Source: Bryobacteraceae bacterium (lineage in GTDB: Bacteria; Acidobacteriota; Terriglobia; Bryobacterales; Bryobacteraceae). From it: DNA of 64,000 nucleotides. Positions 36,950 through 46,700 of the stretch are shown piece by piece; within the stretch, counting starts at the first letter, position 1, and each line of letters starts with the position of its first letter. The stretch is from the NCBI GenBank assembly GCA_026129905.1, contig JAHCHE010000020.1:1-64000 (forward strand), in the 5' to 3' direction. A program made the position numbers and the translations under genes. Under the pieces are notes generated by a model. That model was given only the letters and a program-made list of their open reading frames with translations, was not told the DNA's origin and did no database searches.

Positions 36950-38269
36950 TCAACTCTCCATCTGCCTGCTCATGCGGGCGAACACGCGGTCCATCGCGTC
37001 CAGCGTGAGCCGCGCGTCCTCTTCGGTATGAACCACCGAGACGTAGAACCGGCCGTCGGGCAACAGGTACACGCCTTCGTCCATCGCGGCGCGGACGAAC
37101 TCGGCCAGCCGTTCCCGGTTGTCGTCGAGCGTCGCGCGGTAGTCGGTCAGTTCCTCGGTTCGGGTGAAGTGAATCGCGAATGCCGCCCCGAAACCGCAGA
37201 GCGTCGCCGGAATGCGATAGCGGGCCGCCGCCTCCGCGATGCCGTCCCGGATTCGGCCCCCCAGTTCGTTAGCTTGCTTGAGCGCCGCGCCGCCGTCGCG
37301 GGTCAGTTCGTCCAGCGCCACCTTCCCTCCCGTCAGCGAGACGGGATTTCCGTTGAAGCTGCCACCGTAGGAAACCCCGCCCGTGAACATCAGATCCATG
37401 ATTTCCCTGCGCCCGGCGATGACGCTAAGAGGCAGGCCCGCCCCCACGGCTTTGCCGAAAGTGGCCAGGTCCGGCACGACGTTGTAGTAGCTCTGGGCCC
37501 CGCCAGGCGCAATGCGGAACCCGGTGATGATCTCGTCCAAGATCAGTAGTGCGCCATTGCGGTGCGCGATCTCCCGGATTTGTTCGAGGTACCCCGGCAG
37601 CGGCAACAGACAACCGCTGTTGCACAATACGGGCTCCATGATCACCGCCGCGATTTCCCTCCGCCTCTCCTCAAACAGGCTCGCGACCAGGTCCGCGCGG
37701 TTCCACGGCAGCACGACGACATTGTCCGCCGCGTTCGGAACCTGCCCCTTCGACTCCGGGGCCACGCGCGGCGCCTCCGCCGGCCCCACTTCTTCCGCCC
37801 GAGGATGATGGCTGAGCAGCACGGAATCGAACCAGCCGTGGTAATGGCCCTCGAATTTCAGCACGAGGTTGCGGCCGGTGCAGGCCCTGGCCAGCCGGAG
37901 TGCGCACTGCACGGCTTCGCTCCCGCTCGAGGTGAAGATCAGCCGTTCGGCGCACGGGACCGCAGCCTGAATCCGCTCGGCCACTTCGATCTCGAGGCGG
38001 TGCTGCGCGCCATAGGTCGCCGGTCGCCGCGCCTGCTCGGCCAGCGCCTCTACCAGCCTGGGATGGCAGTGCCCCAGGATGGCGGGGCCCCAGGCCAGCG
38101 CGTAGTCGATGTACTCGTTTCCATCTTCGTCGAAGAGGCGCGATCCGTACCCGTGGCGGAAGTAGAGCGGGACGGGAAACTTCGCGCGAAACGGGCTGCT
38201 CACGCCGCCGGCCAGGGACTGACGCGCCCGCTTGAGCAGTTCGATCGAGGCGACGTACTTTTCTGTCAT
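36950..38269 (-). CDS. HemL-like class III aminotransferase
   Basis: This 439-aa PLP enzyme is of the glutamate-1-semialdehyde aminotransferase-like group. SLAGGVSSPFRAKFPVPLYF starts the fold. FTSSGSEAVQCALRLARACTGR near residue 115 binds PLP phosphate. LILDEIITGFR near 230 carries the Asp. The Schiff-base Lys lies in LATFGKAVGAGLPLSVIAGR near 268. True HemL starts differently and has a conserved gatekeeper region I cannot confirm here, so this may be a paralogue acting on another omega-amino or amino-keto compound. It is operonic with the exported cyclase. ATG with GGAG-like bases upstream. Confidence 0.78.
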   Translation of the reverse strand: MTEKYVASIELLKRARQSLAGGVSSPFRAKFPVPLYFRHGYGSRLFDEDGNEYIDYALAWGPAILGHCHPRLVEALAEQARRPATYGAQHRLEIEVAERIQAAVPCAERLIFTSSGSEAVQCALRLARACTGRNLVLKFEGHYHGWFDSVLLSHHPRAEEVGPAEAPRVAPESKGQVPNAADNVVVLPWNRADLVASLFEERRREIAAVIMEPVLCNSGCLLPLPGYLEQIREIAHRNGALLILDEIITGFRIAPGGAQSYYNVVPDLATFGKAVGAGLPLSVIAGRREIMDLMFTGGVSYGGSFNGNPVSLTGGKVALDELTRDGGAALKQANELGGRIRDGIAEAAARYRIPATLCGFGAAFAIHFTRTEELTDYRATLDDNRERLAEFVRAAMDEGVYLLPDGRFYVSVVHTEEDARLTLDAMDRVFARMSRQMES

Positions 38270-38355
38270 GGAGGGCTCCGGAGGCCATCTTAACCCAGCG
38301 CACCTCCGGAATTTTTCGCCCGCCTAGTAGGATAGAGGAATAGGGGGGCGCCGCC

Positions 38356-38919
38356 TTGCGTCTGCGATGGATTCCGGTTCTGGCTTTGCTGTCGGCGTTG
38401 TCGTCATGCAGCCGGCGCGAGGCTCCGCCGTCTGTTTCCGCGTCTGTGGCGCCGCGCCCCGGGCCGCCTGTCGAGATCGCGGAATTCACGCCCTCGGGCG
38501 CCAGAAAGGGAATTGTCATGGTCGAGAAGGTGGTCAAAAGCGATGAGGAGTGGAAGAAACAACTCTCGCCGCTCGCTTTTTCCGTCACGCGGAAGAAGGA
38601 CACGGAACTCGCGTTTACCGGCAAGCACAACAAGAACTACGAAAAAGGCATTTACACGTGCGTGTGTTGCGGCACGCCGCTGTTCAGTTCCGAGACGAAG
38701 TTCAACTCCGGGACCGGCTGGCCCAGTTTCTGGGCGCCGATCGCGGAGGAGAATGTCGAGGTGGAAATGGACCGCAGCTACGGCATGGTTCGCGAGGAGG
38801 TCCTCTGCAAGCGGTGCGACGCGCATCTCGGGCACGTCTTCCCCGACGGGCCCAAGCCCACGAATCTCCGCTACTGCATCAATTCCGCCGCGCTCGATTT
38901 CGAGAAGGCGGACGAGTAG
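38356..38919 (+). CDS. msrB: Peptide-methionine (R)-S-oxide reductase, lipoprotein form
   Basis: This 187-aa protein has a lipoprotein signal (IPVLALLSALSSC, lipid Cys at residue 18), a Pro-rich spacer and a complete MsrB domain. The zinc cysteines are in TCVCCGTPLF and LCKRCDAHLGHVFPDG. FNSGTGWPSFWAPI is the core motif. The catalytic Cys lies in LRYCINSAAL near residue 175. It reduces methionine-R-sulfoxide in proteins, here at the membrane surface. The start is TTG after a G-rich stretch; the signal peptide requires it. It is convergent with the beta-propeller gene. Confidence 0.88.
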   Translation: MRLRWIPVLALLSALSSCSRREAPPSVSASVAPRPGPPVEIAEFTPSGARKGIVMVEKVVKSDEEWKKQLSPLAFSVTRKKDTELAFTGKHNKNYEKGIYTCVCCGTPLFSSETKFNSGTGWPSFWAPIAEENVEVEMDRSYGMVREEVLCKRCDAHLGHVFPDGPKPTNLRYCINSAALDFEKADE

Positions 38920-38928
38920 CGCGCGGGT

Positions 38929-40152
38929 TCACCAGGTCCTGAGCGCCAGGCTGGAGGCGTCCTTGATCAGCACGCCGTTGGCCAGCGGCGTGACGTGGGC
39001 CCAGGTGGCGCTGTCGGCCACCGAGTACTTGCGCAGCGCTTCAAAGCGCTGAGGCGTCGCCCGGGCCACGGTGAGTTCCGCGTCGGAGGTCAACATGAGC
39101 AGCGTATCGCCCGCCAGGACGATCGAGGCGTAATCGCCCGCGCGGGGCTCGGCTTGCCACGCCATTTTTCCGCTCGCCGGATCAAGGCAAAAGAATCTGC
39201 CGCGGTCCCGCTTGGCGAAGCCGTACAGCGCGCCCTTGGCGGCCACCGGCGAGTTCATGTACATTTCGGCCTCGCGGTTCTCCCAGACTTTCTGCATGGA
39301 CCACCGACCGCCTAGGTTCGCCGGCCGGACGCCGATCATCGGATTTCCCAGGCCGGCGAAGACCATCAGGTCGCCCGCCGTCACGGGCGTCACGATGTTC
39401 TGGACGTACGGCGTGGACAGCGGCATCTCCCAAAGCAGGTTTGCCGAGGCGGCCGAAAGGCCGACGATTTTGCTCTGAGTCTGGGTCACAATCTGACGCT
39501 CGCCGCCGAGTTCGACGAGGATGGGCGAGGCGTAGCCCGGGCCGTCGCCGCGCCAGTTCCACTTCTCGGCGCCGGTGGCGGCGTCGAACGCGATGAACGC
39601 TCCGTCATCATGTCCGCCGGCGTGAACGAACAGGACGCCGCGATCCACCAGCGGCGACATGGCGGTTCCGTAGAGGGGCGAGGTGGTCTTGAAGCGCTTG
39701 GAGAAATCCTTCCGCCATTGGAGCTTGCCCGAGGCGGCGTCGAAGCACGAAAGAATGCCGGTGATGCCAAGGGTGTAGACCCTGCCGTCGGCGACTACCG
39801 GCGTGGACTTCGGTCCCTTGCCGTGACCGGTGGCGGCGGGATTCATGGTGTAGGGCGCCGGGTAGCTCTCCTTCCACAGGATCTTGCCGGTTTCCGGATC
39901 GATGCCGGCGAGCGTTTCCTGGTCCTGCGTCCTGGCGAACTGGTAGATGCGCCCCGCGGCCGTCACAGGCGAGGAATGCCCTTCGCCGACCGCGATCTGC
40001 CACTTCCGCGTGAGCTTTTCCGGCCACTGGGCCGGCAGCTTGACGCCGGCGGCGGACCCGTCGCGGTTCGGTCCGCGCCACTGCGGCCAATCCTGAGCCG
40101 CGGCGAACGAAAGGGACGCCAGAGCGAGAAGGGCGAATGTTGACCAGCGCAT
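38929..40152 (-). CDS. Secreted PQQ-like beta-propeller protein
   Basis: This 407-aa protein has a signal peptide (FALLALASLSFAAAQ) followed by DWPQWRGPNRDG, the hallmark of the secreted PQQ-repeat proteins of Acidobacteria and Planctomycetes. Blade repeats can be seen: GIDPETGKILWKESY, CFDAASGKLQWRKDF, AFDAATGAEKWNWRGDG, LSAASANLLWEMPL and CLDPASGKMAWQAE. No quinoprotein dehydrogenase catalytic motifs are obvious, so it is probably a BamB-like or binding propeller. It runs toward msrB and has no operon partner. Confidence 0.8.
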   Translation of the reverse strand: MRWSTFALLALASLSFAAAQDWPQWRGPNRDGSAAGVKLPAQWPEKLTRKWQIAVGEGHSSPVTAAGRIYQFARTQDQETLAGIDPETGKILWKESYPAPYTMNPAATGHGKGPKSTPVVADGRVYTLGITGILSCFDAASGKLQWRKDFSKRFKTTSPLYGTAMSPLVDRGVLFVHAGGHDDGAFIAFDAATGAEKWNWRGDGPGYASPILVELGGERQIVTQTQSKIVGLSAASANLLWEMPLSTPYVQNIVTPVTAGDLMVFAGLGNPMIGVRPANLGGRWSMQKVWENREAEMYMNSPVAAKGALYGFAKRDRGRFFCLDPASGKMAWQAEPRAGDYASIVLAGDTLLMLTSDAELTVARATPQRFEALRKYSVADSATWAHVTPLANGVLIKDASSLALRTW

Positions 40153-40279
40153 ACATTATCCACGCTACTGCGCGTGGCTTCCGGCGGGCAACCGGCGAGA
40201 GGCGCTTGGGAGACCGCTACTCTCAATCATGCAGGAAGGATCTTGCCGGTTTTCTAGGAGCCTGAGTTAAGGACTTTCG

Positions 40280-40308
40280 TTGCATCCTTTGTCGAGAATG
40301 GTTATTTT
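40280..40308 (+). promoter_or_regulatory. Candidate promoter for the exported unknown protein
   Basis: TTGCAT (40280-40285) and TATTTT (40303-40308) are separated by 17 bp, about 37 bp before the ATG at 40345. The stretch is AT-richer than its surroundings. An AAGGAGGAG ribosome site follows. Both boxes are partial matches only. Confidence 0.3.
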
Positions 40309-40344
40309 TGAATCCAAGGCCGGGTGTGTGAAGGAGGAGAAAAC

Positions 40345-41160
40345 ATGGCTGGAAAATGGAAAAAATCCGTCTGTTTTGCCGCTGTCGCGTTGAGCGTGGC
40401 GGGATACGGAGCATACCGCGCGGGGAAGTGGATGTTCGTCGAGCGGACGGCGCATGCGCAGGTGAACGTACAACCGTTCACGATGGAACAGGTTAGGTTA
40501 GTGTACGATCCCGACGGCAAACCTCTCGTCGCGGCGAACCGTACGACGGCTGTGCGCGCGGATGGGTCGCAGGCCACGGTGGAGGCGCTTCGCCGCAGGC
40601 CCGGCGATATCCTTCCGGCCGCGACGGTGACGCGTCGCCTGGAGATGGCCGACGGAAGGTACGCGGGCATCGTGGAAGCGATCGGCGCTAAAGCGACGGG
40701 ATTTCTGAAGAAAGACGAAGTCGTTCGGCGTAAGATGCGATTTCTCAATCCGCCGGCGCACTGCGCGAATGAAGGCATGGATACCTTTATCCGGGAAGAG
40801 GAGGTCGGCGGGGTGAAAACCTTCGTTGTGGAACGGCTGACGCCGAACGGTGAAGAAAGAGACACGTTCTGGCGCCTGCCGGATTACGGTTGCGAATTCG
40901 CCCAGATTGTCACCGAAGCGCGCCAGCCGGACGGCAGTTTCCGGAAGATCGGCGAAACAGGGTTGGTGTACTTCAGCCCGGGCGAACCCGACCCGGCTTA
41001 CTTCGATCCTTCGGACAAGTACAAGGAGATGCCGCCCTCGGCGATGAAACAGGAGTATCTCCGCAGCGCCGGCATCACTCCGGAACAGTGCTCGGAGTGT
41101 TTCACCAATAACTGGGCGGCGGTAGACGCGGAGTATCTCAAGCGGCTCCAGCCGGAGTGA
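40345..41160 (+). CDS. Exported protein of unknown function
   Basis: This 271-aa protein has an N-terminal membrane segment or uncleaved signal (SVCFAAVALSVAGYGAYRAG). No family is recognised. It contains paired cysteines (PPAHCANEG near residue 140, PDYGCEF near 185 and EQCSECF near 250) and a Gly/Glu-rich middle with EEEVGGVKTFVVERLTPNGE. The strong AAGGAGGAG before the ATG suggests high expression. The Gfo/Idh/MocA gene follows 68 bp later on the same strand, and a shared transcript is possible. Confidence 0.6.
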   Translation: MAGKWKKSVCFAAVALSVAGYGAYRAGKWMFVERTAHAQVNVQPFTMEQVRLVYDPDGKPLVAANRTTAVRADGSQATVEALRRRPGDILPAATVTRRLEMADGRYAGIVEAIGAKATGFLKKDEVVRRKMRFLNPPAHCANEGMDTFIREEEVGGVKTFVVERLTPNGEERDTFWRLPDYGCEFAQIVTEARQPDGSFRKIGETGLVYFSPGEPDPAYFDPSDKYKEMPPSAMKQEYLRSAGITPEQCSECFTNNWAAVDAEYLKRLQPE

Positions 41161-41228
41161 GGAGGATCGCGGGCGGAATCGCCGCGACCGGGTGGTACCA
41201 TGGTGGCGCGAGAGAAAAGGAGGCTGCC

Positions 41229-42509
41229 ATGGAAACCACTCGTCGCGGGTTTATGGGAGCGTCGATTGCCGCGTCCGTAATGGCCAAAGGCGCGAGGGCG
41301 GCGGCGCCGAGCGATCGCATCCGGATCGGGCTGATCGGCTGCGGCGGGATTTCGGTGGGTGACACGGACGCGTTTCTGGCGCATCCGGAATGCGAGGTCA
41401 CCGCCGTCTGCGACGTCGACGACGCGCGGATCAAGAAGACCATCGAGCGGCTGGAGAAACTCGGGCGCAAGCGTCCCGACGCGGCGAAGGATTTCCGCCG
41501 GGTTGTCGAGAGCAAGAACGTGGACGTGTGCGTGGTCTGCACGCCGGACCACTGGCACGCGCTGCCGACCATCGCCGCCTGCCGGGCCGGCAAGGACGTC
41601 TATTGCGAGAAGCCGCTGGCCACCACCATAGCGGAGGGCCGCGCGATGCGCGACGCGGCGCGCGAGCACGGGCGCATCTGCCAGATGGGAACGCAGTGGC
41701 GCAGCGGCGAGCACTACGGAGAAGCGGTCGAGATGGTGCGCTCCGGCAAGATCGGCAAAGTGCGGCAGGTCCGCTGCTGGGCCTACCTCGACTGGATCAC
41801 CGACATCGGCAATCCGCCCGACGGTCCGGTTCCGGCGGGGGTGGACTACGATTTCTGGCTCGGCCCGGCGCCCGAGCGGCCGTTTAACAAGAACCGCTTC
41901 CACTTCAACTTCCGCTGGTTCTGGGATTACGCAGGCGGGCTGATGACCGACTGGGGCGTGCACCTGCTGAACATCGCGCTGTGGGCGATGGGTCCGGAAT
42001 GGCCGAAGAGCGTCTTTTCCTCTGGCGGCAAATACGCGCTCCAGGACAACTCGGAAACGCCCGACACGCAGATCGCGGTGTACGATTTCCCGTCCTATAC
42101 GCTCATCTGGGAGCACCAGGTACAGAGCGGGCTTGGGCCCGACCGGCGCGAGCACGGCGTGATGTTCACGGGCGCCGACGCCACGCTCATCCTCGACGAC
42201 CGTGGCTGGGAGATTATCGCCGAGCCGAAGAAGCGCGGGATGATCGAGATGAAGCGAGTGGCGCGGGCGGACGAGAAGATGCGGGCCAACCACGCCGGGA
42301 ATTTCCTGGATTGCGTACGGTCGAGGAAGCCGCCGGTGGAGAACCTCGACATCGGCCACCACGTTTCCACAGTGGCGCACCTGGGGAACTTGGCGCTGCG
42401 GTCCGGCAATCGGATCGACTGGGACGCCGGGGCCGAGCGCGTGACGAACAACGAGGCCGCTAACGGTTTTGCCGGCAGAGAGTACCGCGCGCCCTGGAAG
42501 CTGGCCTGA
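41229..42509 (+). CDS. Tat-exported Gfo/Idh/MocA-family oxidoreductase
   Basis: This 426-aa protein has a twin-arginine signal (TTRRGFMGASIAASVMAKGARA). The NAD(P)-binding IGLIGCGGISVGDTDAF is near residue 35. VCVVCTPDHWHALP and the family lysine motif DVYCEKPLATT near residue 130 are present, with a C-terminal substrate domain (FRWFWDYAGGLMTDWGVHLLNI). Members oxidise or reduce sugars and sugar acids; exported relatives are typical of Acidobacteria and Planctomycetes. AAAAGGAGG precedes the ATG. The enolase-superfamily gene follows, which fits a sugar-acid pathway. Confidence 0.85.
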   Translation: METTRRGFMGASIAASVMAKGARAAAPSDRIRIGLIGCGGISVGDTDAFLAHPECEVTAVCDVDDARIKKTIERLEKLGRKRPDAAKDFRRVVESKNVDVCVVCTPDHWHALPTIAACRAGKDVYCEKPLATTIAEGRAMRDAAREHGRICQMGTQWRSGEHYGEAVEMVRSGKIGKVRQVRCWAYLDWITDIGNPPDGPVPAGVDYDFWLGPAPERPFNKNRFHFNFRWFWDYAGGLMTDWGVHLLNIALWAMGPEWPKSVFSSGGKYALQDNSETPDTQIAVYDFPSYTLIWEHQVQSGLGPDRREHGVMFTGADATLILDDRGWEIIAEPKKRGMIEMKRVARADEKMRANHAGNFLDCVRSRKPPVENLDIGHHVSTVAHLGNLALRSGNRIDWDAGAERVTNNEAANGFAGREYRAPWKLA

Positions 42510-42575
42510 GCGCGTAGGCCGCAATATTCGGCTGTCCTATAATGGGCCTCTCCGGACCCGGAGGGCGATGAGACG

Positions 42576-43766
42576 GTGAGAATCTCCGAGATCAAGACTT
42601 TTGCGCTGAAGGCGCCGCTCGGCGAGGAGCGGTTCTGGTCTTCGCAATGCCCGTTTCCCGAACGCAAGAGTCTGCTGGTTCGCATCGCGACCGACGATGG
42701 GGTGGTCGGATGGGGCGAAGGCGGCCAGTACGGTCCGGCGGAACCGGTGGCGGCCTGCATCGACGCGGTGCTGGCGCCTCGCATTCTCGGCCAGGACCCC
42801 CGCGAACGGTGGAAGATCTGGGAGCAACTGTACGCTTTCAGCCGCGATTTCGGGCGCAACGGCGTGTACGTCGACGCCATCAGCGGCATCGACATCGCGC
42901 TGTGGGACATCACGGGGAAGGTCCTCGGCGAGCCGGTGTTCCGCTTGCTGGGCGGGCCGTTTCGCACGTCGGTGGAGGCGTACGCCACGGGCTGCTACTA
43001 CCGGGGCCATGATCCGCTGGACGTCGCGGCGTCGCTTGAAGCGGTGGCCGCGGAGGCGCGATCGTACCGGGAGGCCGGTTTCCGCATCCTGAAGACGAAG
43101 ATCGGATTGCTGCCGGTAGAGCAGGACCTGGAGCGGATCGCCGCCGTGCGCGCGGCGGCCGGGAGCGACTGCGTCATTCTGGCGGACGCGAACCACGCCT
43201 ACAACGTCCCTACCGCAATTCGCGCGGGCCGGGGGCTCGAGCGGCTGGACGTGCGCTGGTTCGAGGAGCCGGTGACGCCGGAGGACCGCGAGGGCTACCG
43301 GCAGGTGCGGCGGTCGCTGTCCATCCCGATCGCCGGCGGCGAGTGCGAGTTCACGCGGTTCGGATTCCGGGACCTGTTCACCGGCGGCTGCGTCGATATC
43401 GCGCAGCCGGACATTTGCGCGGCGGGCGGCATCAGCGAGTGGCAAAAGATCCACGCGCTGGCGGACAGCTTCGGCGTCTGGGTGATACCGCACGTGTGGG
43501 GATCGGGCGTTGCGCTGGCGGCGGCGCTGCACGCACTCGCCGCGACGCCGCCATTTCCGCACACCGCCAATCCCGTGCCGCTCCAGAACGAGCCGGTGAT
43601 CGAGTACGACCGCAATCCCAACCCGTTGCGCGACGAGTTGCTGAAGGAGCGCATTACGGTGTCGGCGGGGCGGCTGCCCGTGCCGCAAGGCCCGGGCCTC
43701 GGCATCGAGGTCGACGAAGCGGTTTTGTCGCGTTGTCTGCCGAGCGCTACTTCGCCGAGTACTTGA
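42576..43766 (+). CDS. Mandelate racemase/enolase-superfamily enzyme (sugar-acid dehydratase-like)
   Basis: This 396-aa enzyme has the N-terminal capping domain (ISEIKTFALKAPLG, WGEGGQYGPAEPVAACI) and the barrel with catalytic KxK in FRILKTKIGLLP near residue 175. The metal ligands are Asp in VILADANHAYN, Glu in WFEEPVTPED and Glu in AGGECEFTRF. Late HVWGSG is where a His base can sit. It likely dehydrates or racemises a sugar acid. The start is GTG, with a consensus TATAAT at 42538-42543 upstream. The 3' end overlaps the convergent kinase gene by 20 bp. Confidence 0.83.
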   Translation: MRISEIKTFALKAPLGEERFWSSQCPFPERKSLLVRIATDDGVVGWGEGGQYGPAEPVAACIDAVLAPRILGQDPRERWKIWEQLYAFSRDFGRNGVYVDAISGIDIALWDITGKVLGEPVFRLLGGPFRTSVEAYATGCYYRGHDPLDVAASLEAVAAEARSYREAGFRILKTKIGLLPVEQDLERIAAVRAAAGSDCVILADANHAYNVPTAIRAGRGLERLDVRWFEEPVTPEDREGYRQVRRSLSIPIAGGECEFTRFGFRDLFTGGCVDIAQPDICAAGGISEWQKIHALADSFGVWVIPHVWGSGVALAAALHALAATPPFPHTANPVPLQNEPVIEYDRNPNPLRDELLKERITVSAGRLPVPQGPGLGIEVDEAVLSRCLPSATSPST

Positions 43767-46700
43767 AGTCCGTCAGCGCGATCTGATCGCGGCCGGGTAT
43801 GCGGAAGCCGAAGCGGCCAACCGATGGGTCTTTGGGCTGGAACGAATCGAGAAGCACGTGCTGGTTGCCCGTCACGGCGCTGACGTTCACCGAGTCGCCC
43901 GAGAAGGTCACCACCAGTTCGACCGGCTGCTCGAGGTCGAGCGTGTGCTTCCGCTTGGCTTCGTCCTGCTTCCTGCCGTTTACAAATTGCGCGCGCTCCA
44001 GCTCGCGTCTTTCCAGCCGGTACAGAATGTGGTTGCGCTGGTCGCGGAAGTTGACCACGAAATCCAGCCGCTTGCCGCGCTGCAACTCCGCTCGGAATTG
44101 GACGACGCCCGGACCAGTGGATGGCGGCAACAATACGTAGTCGCCCCCGCGGCGGACCAGTGCGCTTCCTTCACGCGCCCAGCCTCCGGCGGCCTCCCAG
44201 TCGGCCAGCGAGAAGCCGGAGCTCGGCTTCGCCTGTTGGGTTGGCAGCGGCTGCAACTGGACCATGGCGGTCGCGGACTGACTGGGCACGATCTTCACCG
44301 TCGCTTCGTAACCGTGGAAGCCGGCCGCGCTCGCCACGACGGTGTAGACGCCTTCGGGAAGCTCCATCGTCCGGTTGGTTACGGGCCGGCGCGCGGTGTC
44401 GCCCTCGCGCTGCAACTCCAGCTTGACGGCCGCGTCCGCCGGCATCACTTGGATCACCAGCTTGCCGACCGCGCTTTCGAGCGCTCCGGCGATCTCGATC
44501 GGCTTGCCGGGGGCGAAATCGTGGGTGACTTCAAGGGGCCGGTAGCGTTCCTTGCGGATCTGGAGGGTGTGCTTGCCGGGCTCGATGCCGGTGGCCGTGA
44601 AGACGCCGTCGGCCTGCACCATGCCGAGACGGCGGCCGTCCATCGACACTTCGCTGTCGGGAATGCCGCCGCGCACTACCAGCGAAGCCGTCAGGGGCAC
44701 GGGCGCGAGCTTGAAATCGAGACGCGCCTCCTGTCCCTGCACGATCGTTACGGTCTGTTCGGGCGGCGTGATGAAGCCGTCCTTCTCCACCCGGATCGCG
44801 TATTCCTTCGGCGGCAGGTAGAGCAGGAGCCGGCCGCGCACTGTCGGCCGCCGGTACAGACTGCCCCCGATAAACACTTTGACGTCGTCTTCGCTGGTGA
44901 GGATGCGCAGACCGCCCAGGTTGAGGTTAGCGGCCGCCGAAATCACCAGGGTCGGTGACGAGCCAGCTTCGAAAACCAGGCGATGCGTACCTCCCGCGGC
45001 GGCGGTGAGGACGACTTCATGGGCGCCCGGGCCCAGGCCGGTGAGCGGAGTTCCCTCGGCGCTGAGGTCGCCGGCGTCCATCCCGTCGAGCGCGAGCTTC
45101 GCCGCGGACTCCGTGGAGTAGACGCGCGCTTCGCCGCCATAGGCGGCCAGCACGGTGGCGCTAATGGCGCGCGCCCGCAAGGGCAGGATCACCACCGGGG
45201 CGGAGGTGCGCGAAACCTGGAAGGAGAAGGTCGCTTCGGCCAGACCGCCGACCAATCGGATGGTGTGATCGCCGTCCACGAGGTTGCGGAGAACAAACTC
45301 GGTACCGGGGATCTCCGTCAGCGGGGCGCCATCCAGCGACACCTGCGCGCCTTCCATGTTGGTTGAGATGGTGAGCAGCGGGGCCACCGGAGTCAACTTC
45401 AGCTCGAATGGCTGGAGTGGGTCCGTCTCGTTGTCCGGCACGTAGATGTTCATCGAGGCGGGCTCGTAGCCCATCAACGTCGCCACCGCGCGATGGATGC
45501 CGGACGGCAGGCTCACTTCGCAGCGGGAAATGCCGCAGACGTTATCGCCGATGCGGATCTCGGCGCCGTCGGGCAACGCCTGAACAACTACCTGGCGGAC
45601 TACCTGGCGCGGCGGCCGCTCCGCCTCCGGATGATCGACGAAAAGCCGCACCAACGCGATCACCACCCACACCGCGACAAAGGCCAGCGCGGCGGCATAG
45701 ATCCAATTCCGGCTGACGCGTGGAAGTCCTTCAACTGCCGATTTCAGCGCGGCCGTAACGCCGGCCGCTTTCGGGGGAGGCTTGGGCGGCGGGACCGGCG
45801 GGAGCGGATTGCCGGGCGCCGGCGGGGGTTCGGCTGGCGTAGCGGCCGGCGCCGGAGGAGCGATGGGTTCCGCGGGTACGGGCGGAACGCGGCCTCCGGC
45901 CTCCGGCGGCTGCGCCGGAGCAGGCAGACTCGAGGGAAGCGGCGCCTGCCAGTTCGTCAGCAGGCTGCTCGACGTTGCGAGGAGTCCCGTGGTTGGGGCG
46001 GGCGGCGGCGCCGGCTGCTTGTTCTCGCCGCGCAGGCGTTCAAGCGCGGTGCGGAGCTGGTGCAGTCGCGGCTCCTGCGGATACATCAGCAATCCCTGGT
46101 TCACCACGGCGAGCGCGCCCTCGATATCGCCGTCGGTTTGCAGCCGGCGAGCCTGCGCCAGGCACCAGGAGAGGAACTCCTCGCGTTTGCGGTCCGCCAA
46201 CTGAGCGGCCAGGCTGGCGCCGCCCGGGTGGTTCGGTTCGAGGGCGAATAGTTCCTTCAGCGCCTGCTCGGCGGCTTCGGGATCCGAGTCTACCCTGCGG
46301 CGAGCGGCTTCAAGCAGGGCGTTGGCCAGGACGGCGCCGATGACAGAGTTGCGGGGATCCAACTGGCTGGCCTCGCGCAACAGCGGGATAGCGCGATCGG
46401 GGTCGGACGCATCGATGAACTCGCGCGCGCTGTCGAGAATCATCTGCGCCTGTTCGGAGCGTTCGGAGCTCTTGTTCACCAGCTTCTCGAGTTCGAGGAG
46501 TTCGGCGTCGTTGGGGAACTCGCCCAGCGCGCTCCGGACCTCGCTCGCGGCGCGGGAGTAGTCGCCCGCCTCGATCAGACGGTCGATGCGCTCCACCCAG
46601 CGGTTTTTCGCCATCTCGCGGGCCTGCTGGTCGCGCCGCTTCGCCAGCCGCTCGAGTTCGAACTCGAGTCCAGGGAAGCGCTCGTGGATCGACCGGACAA

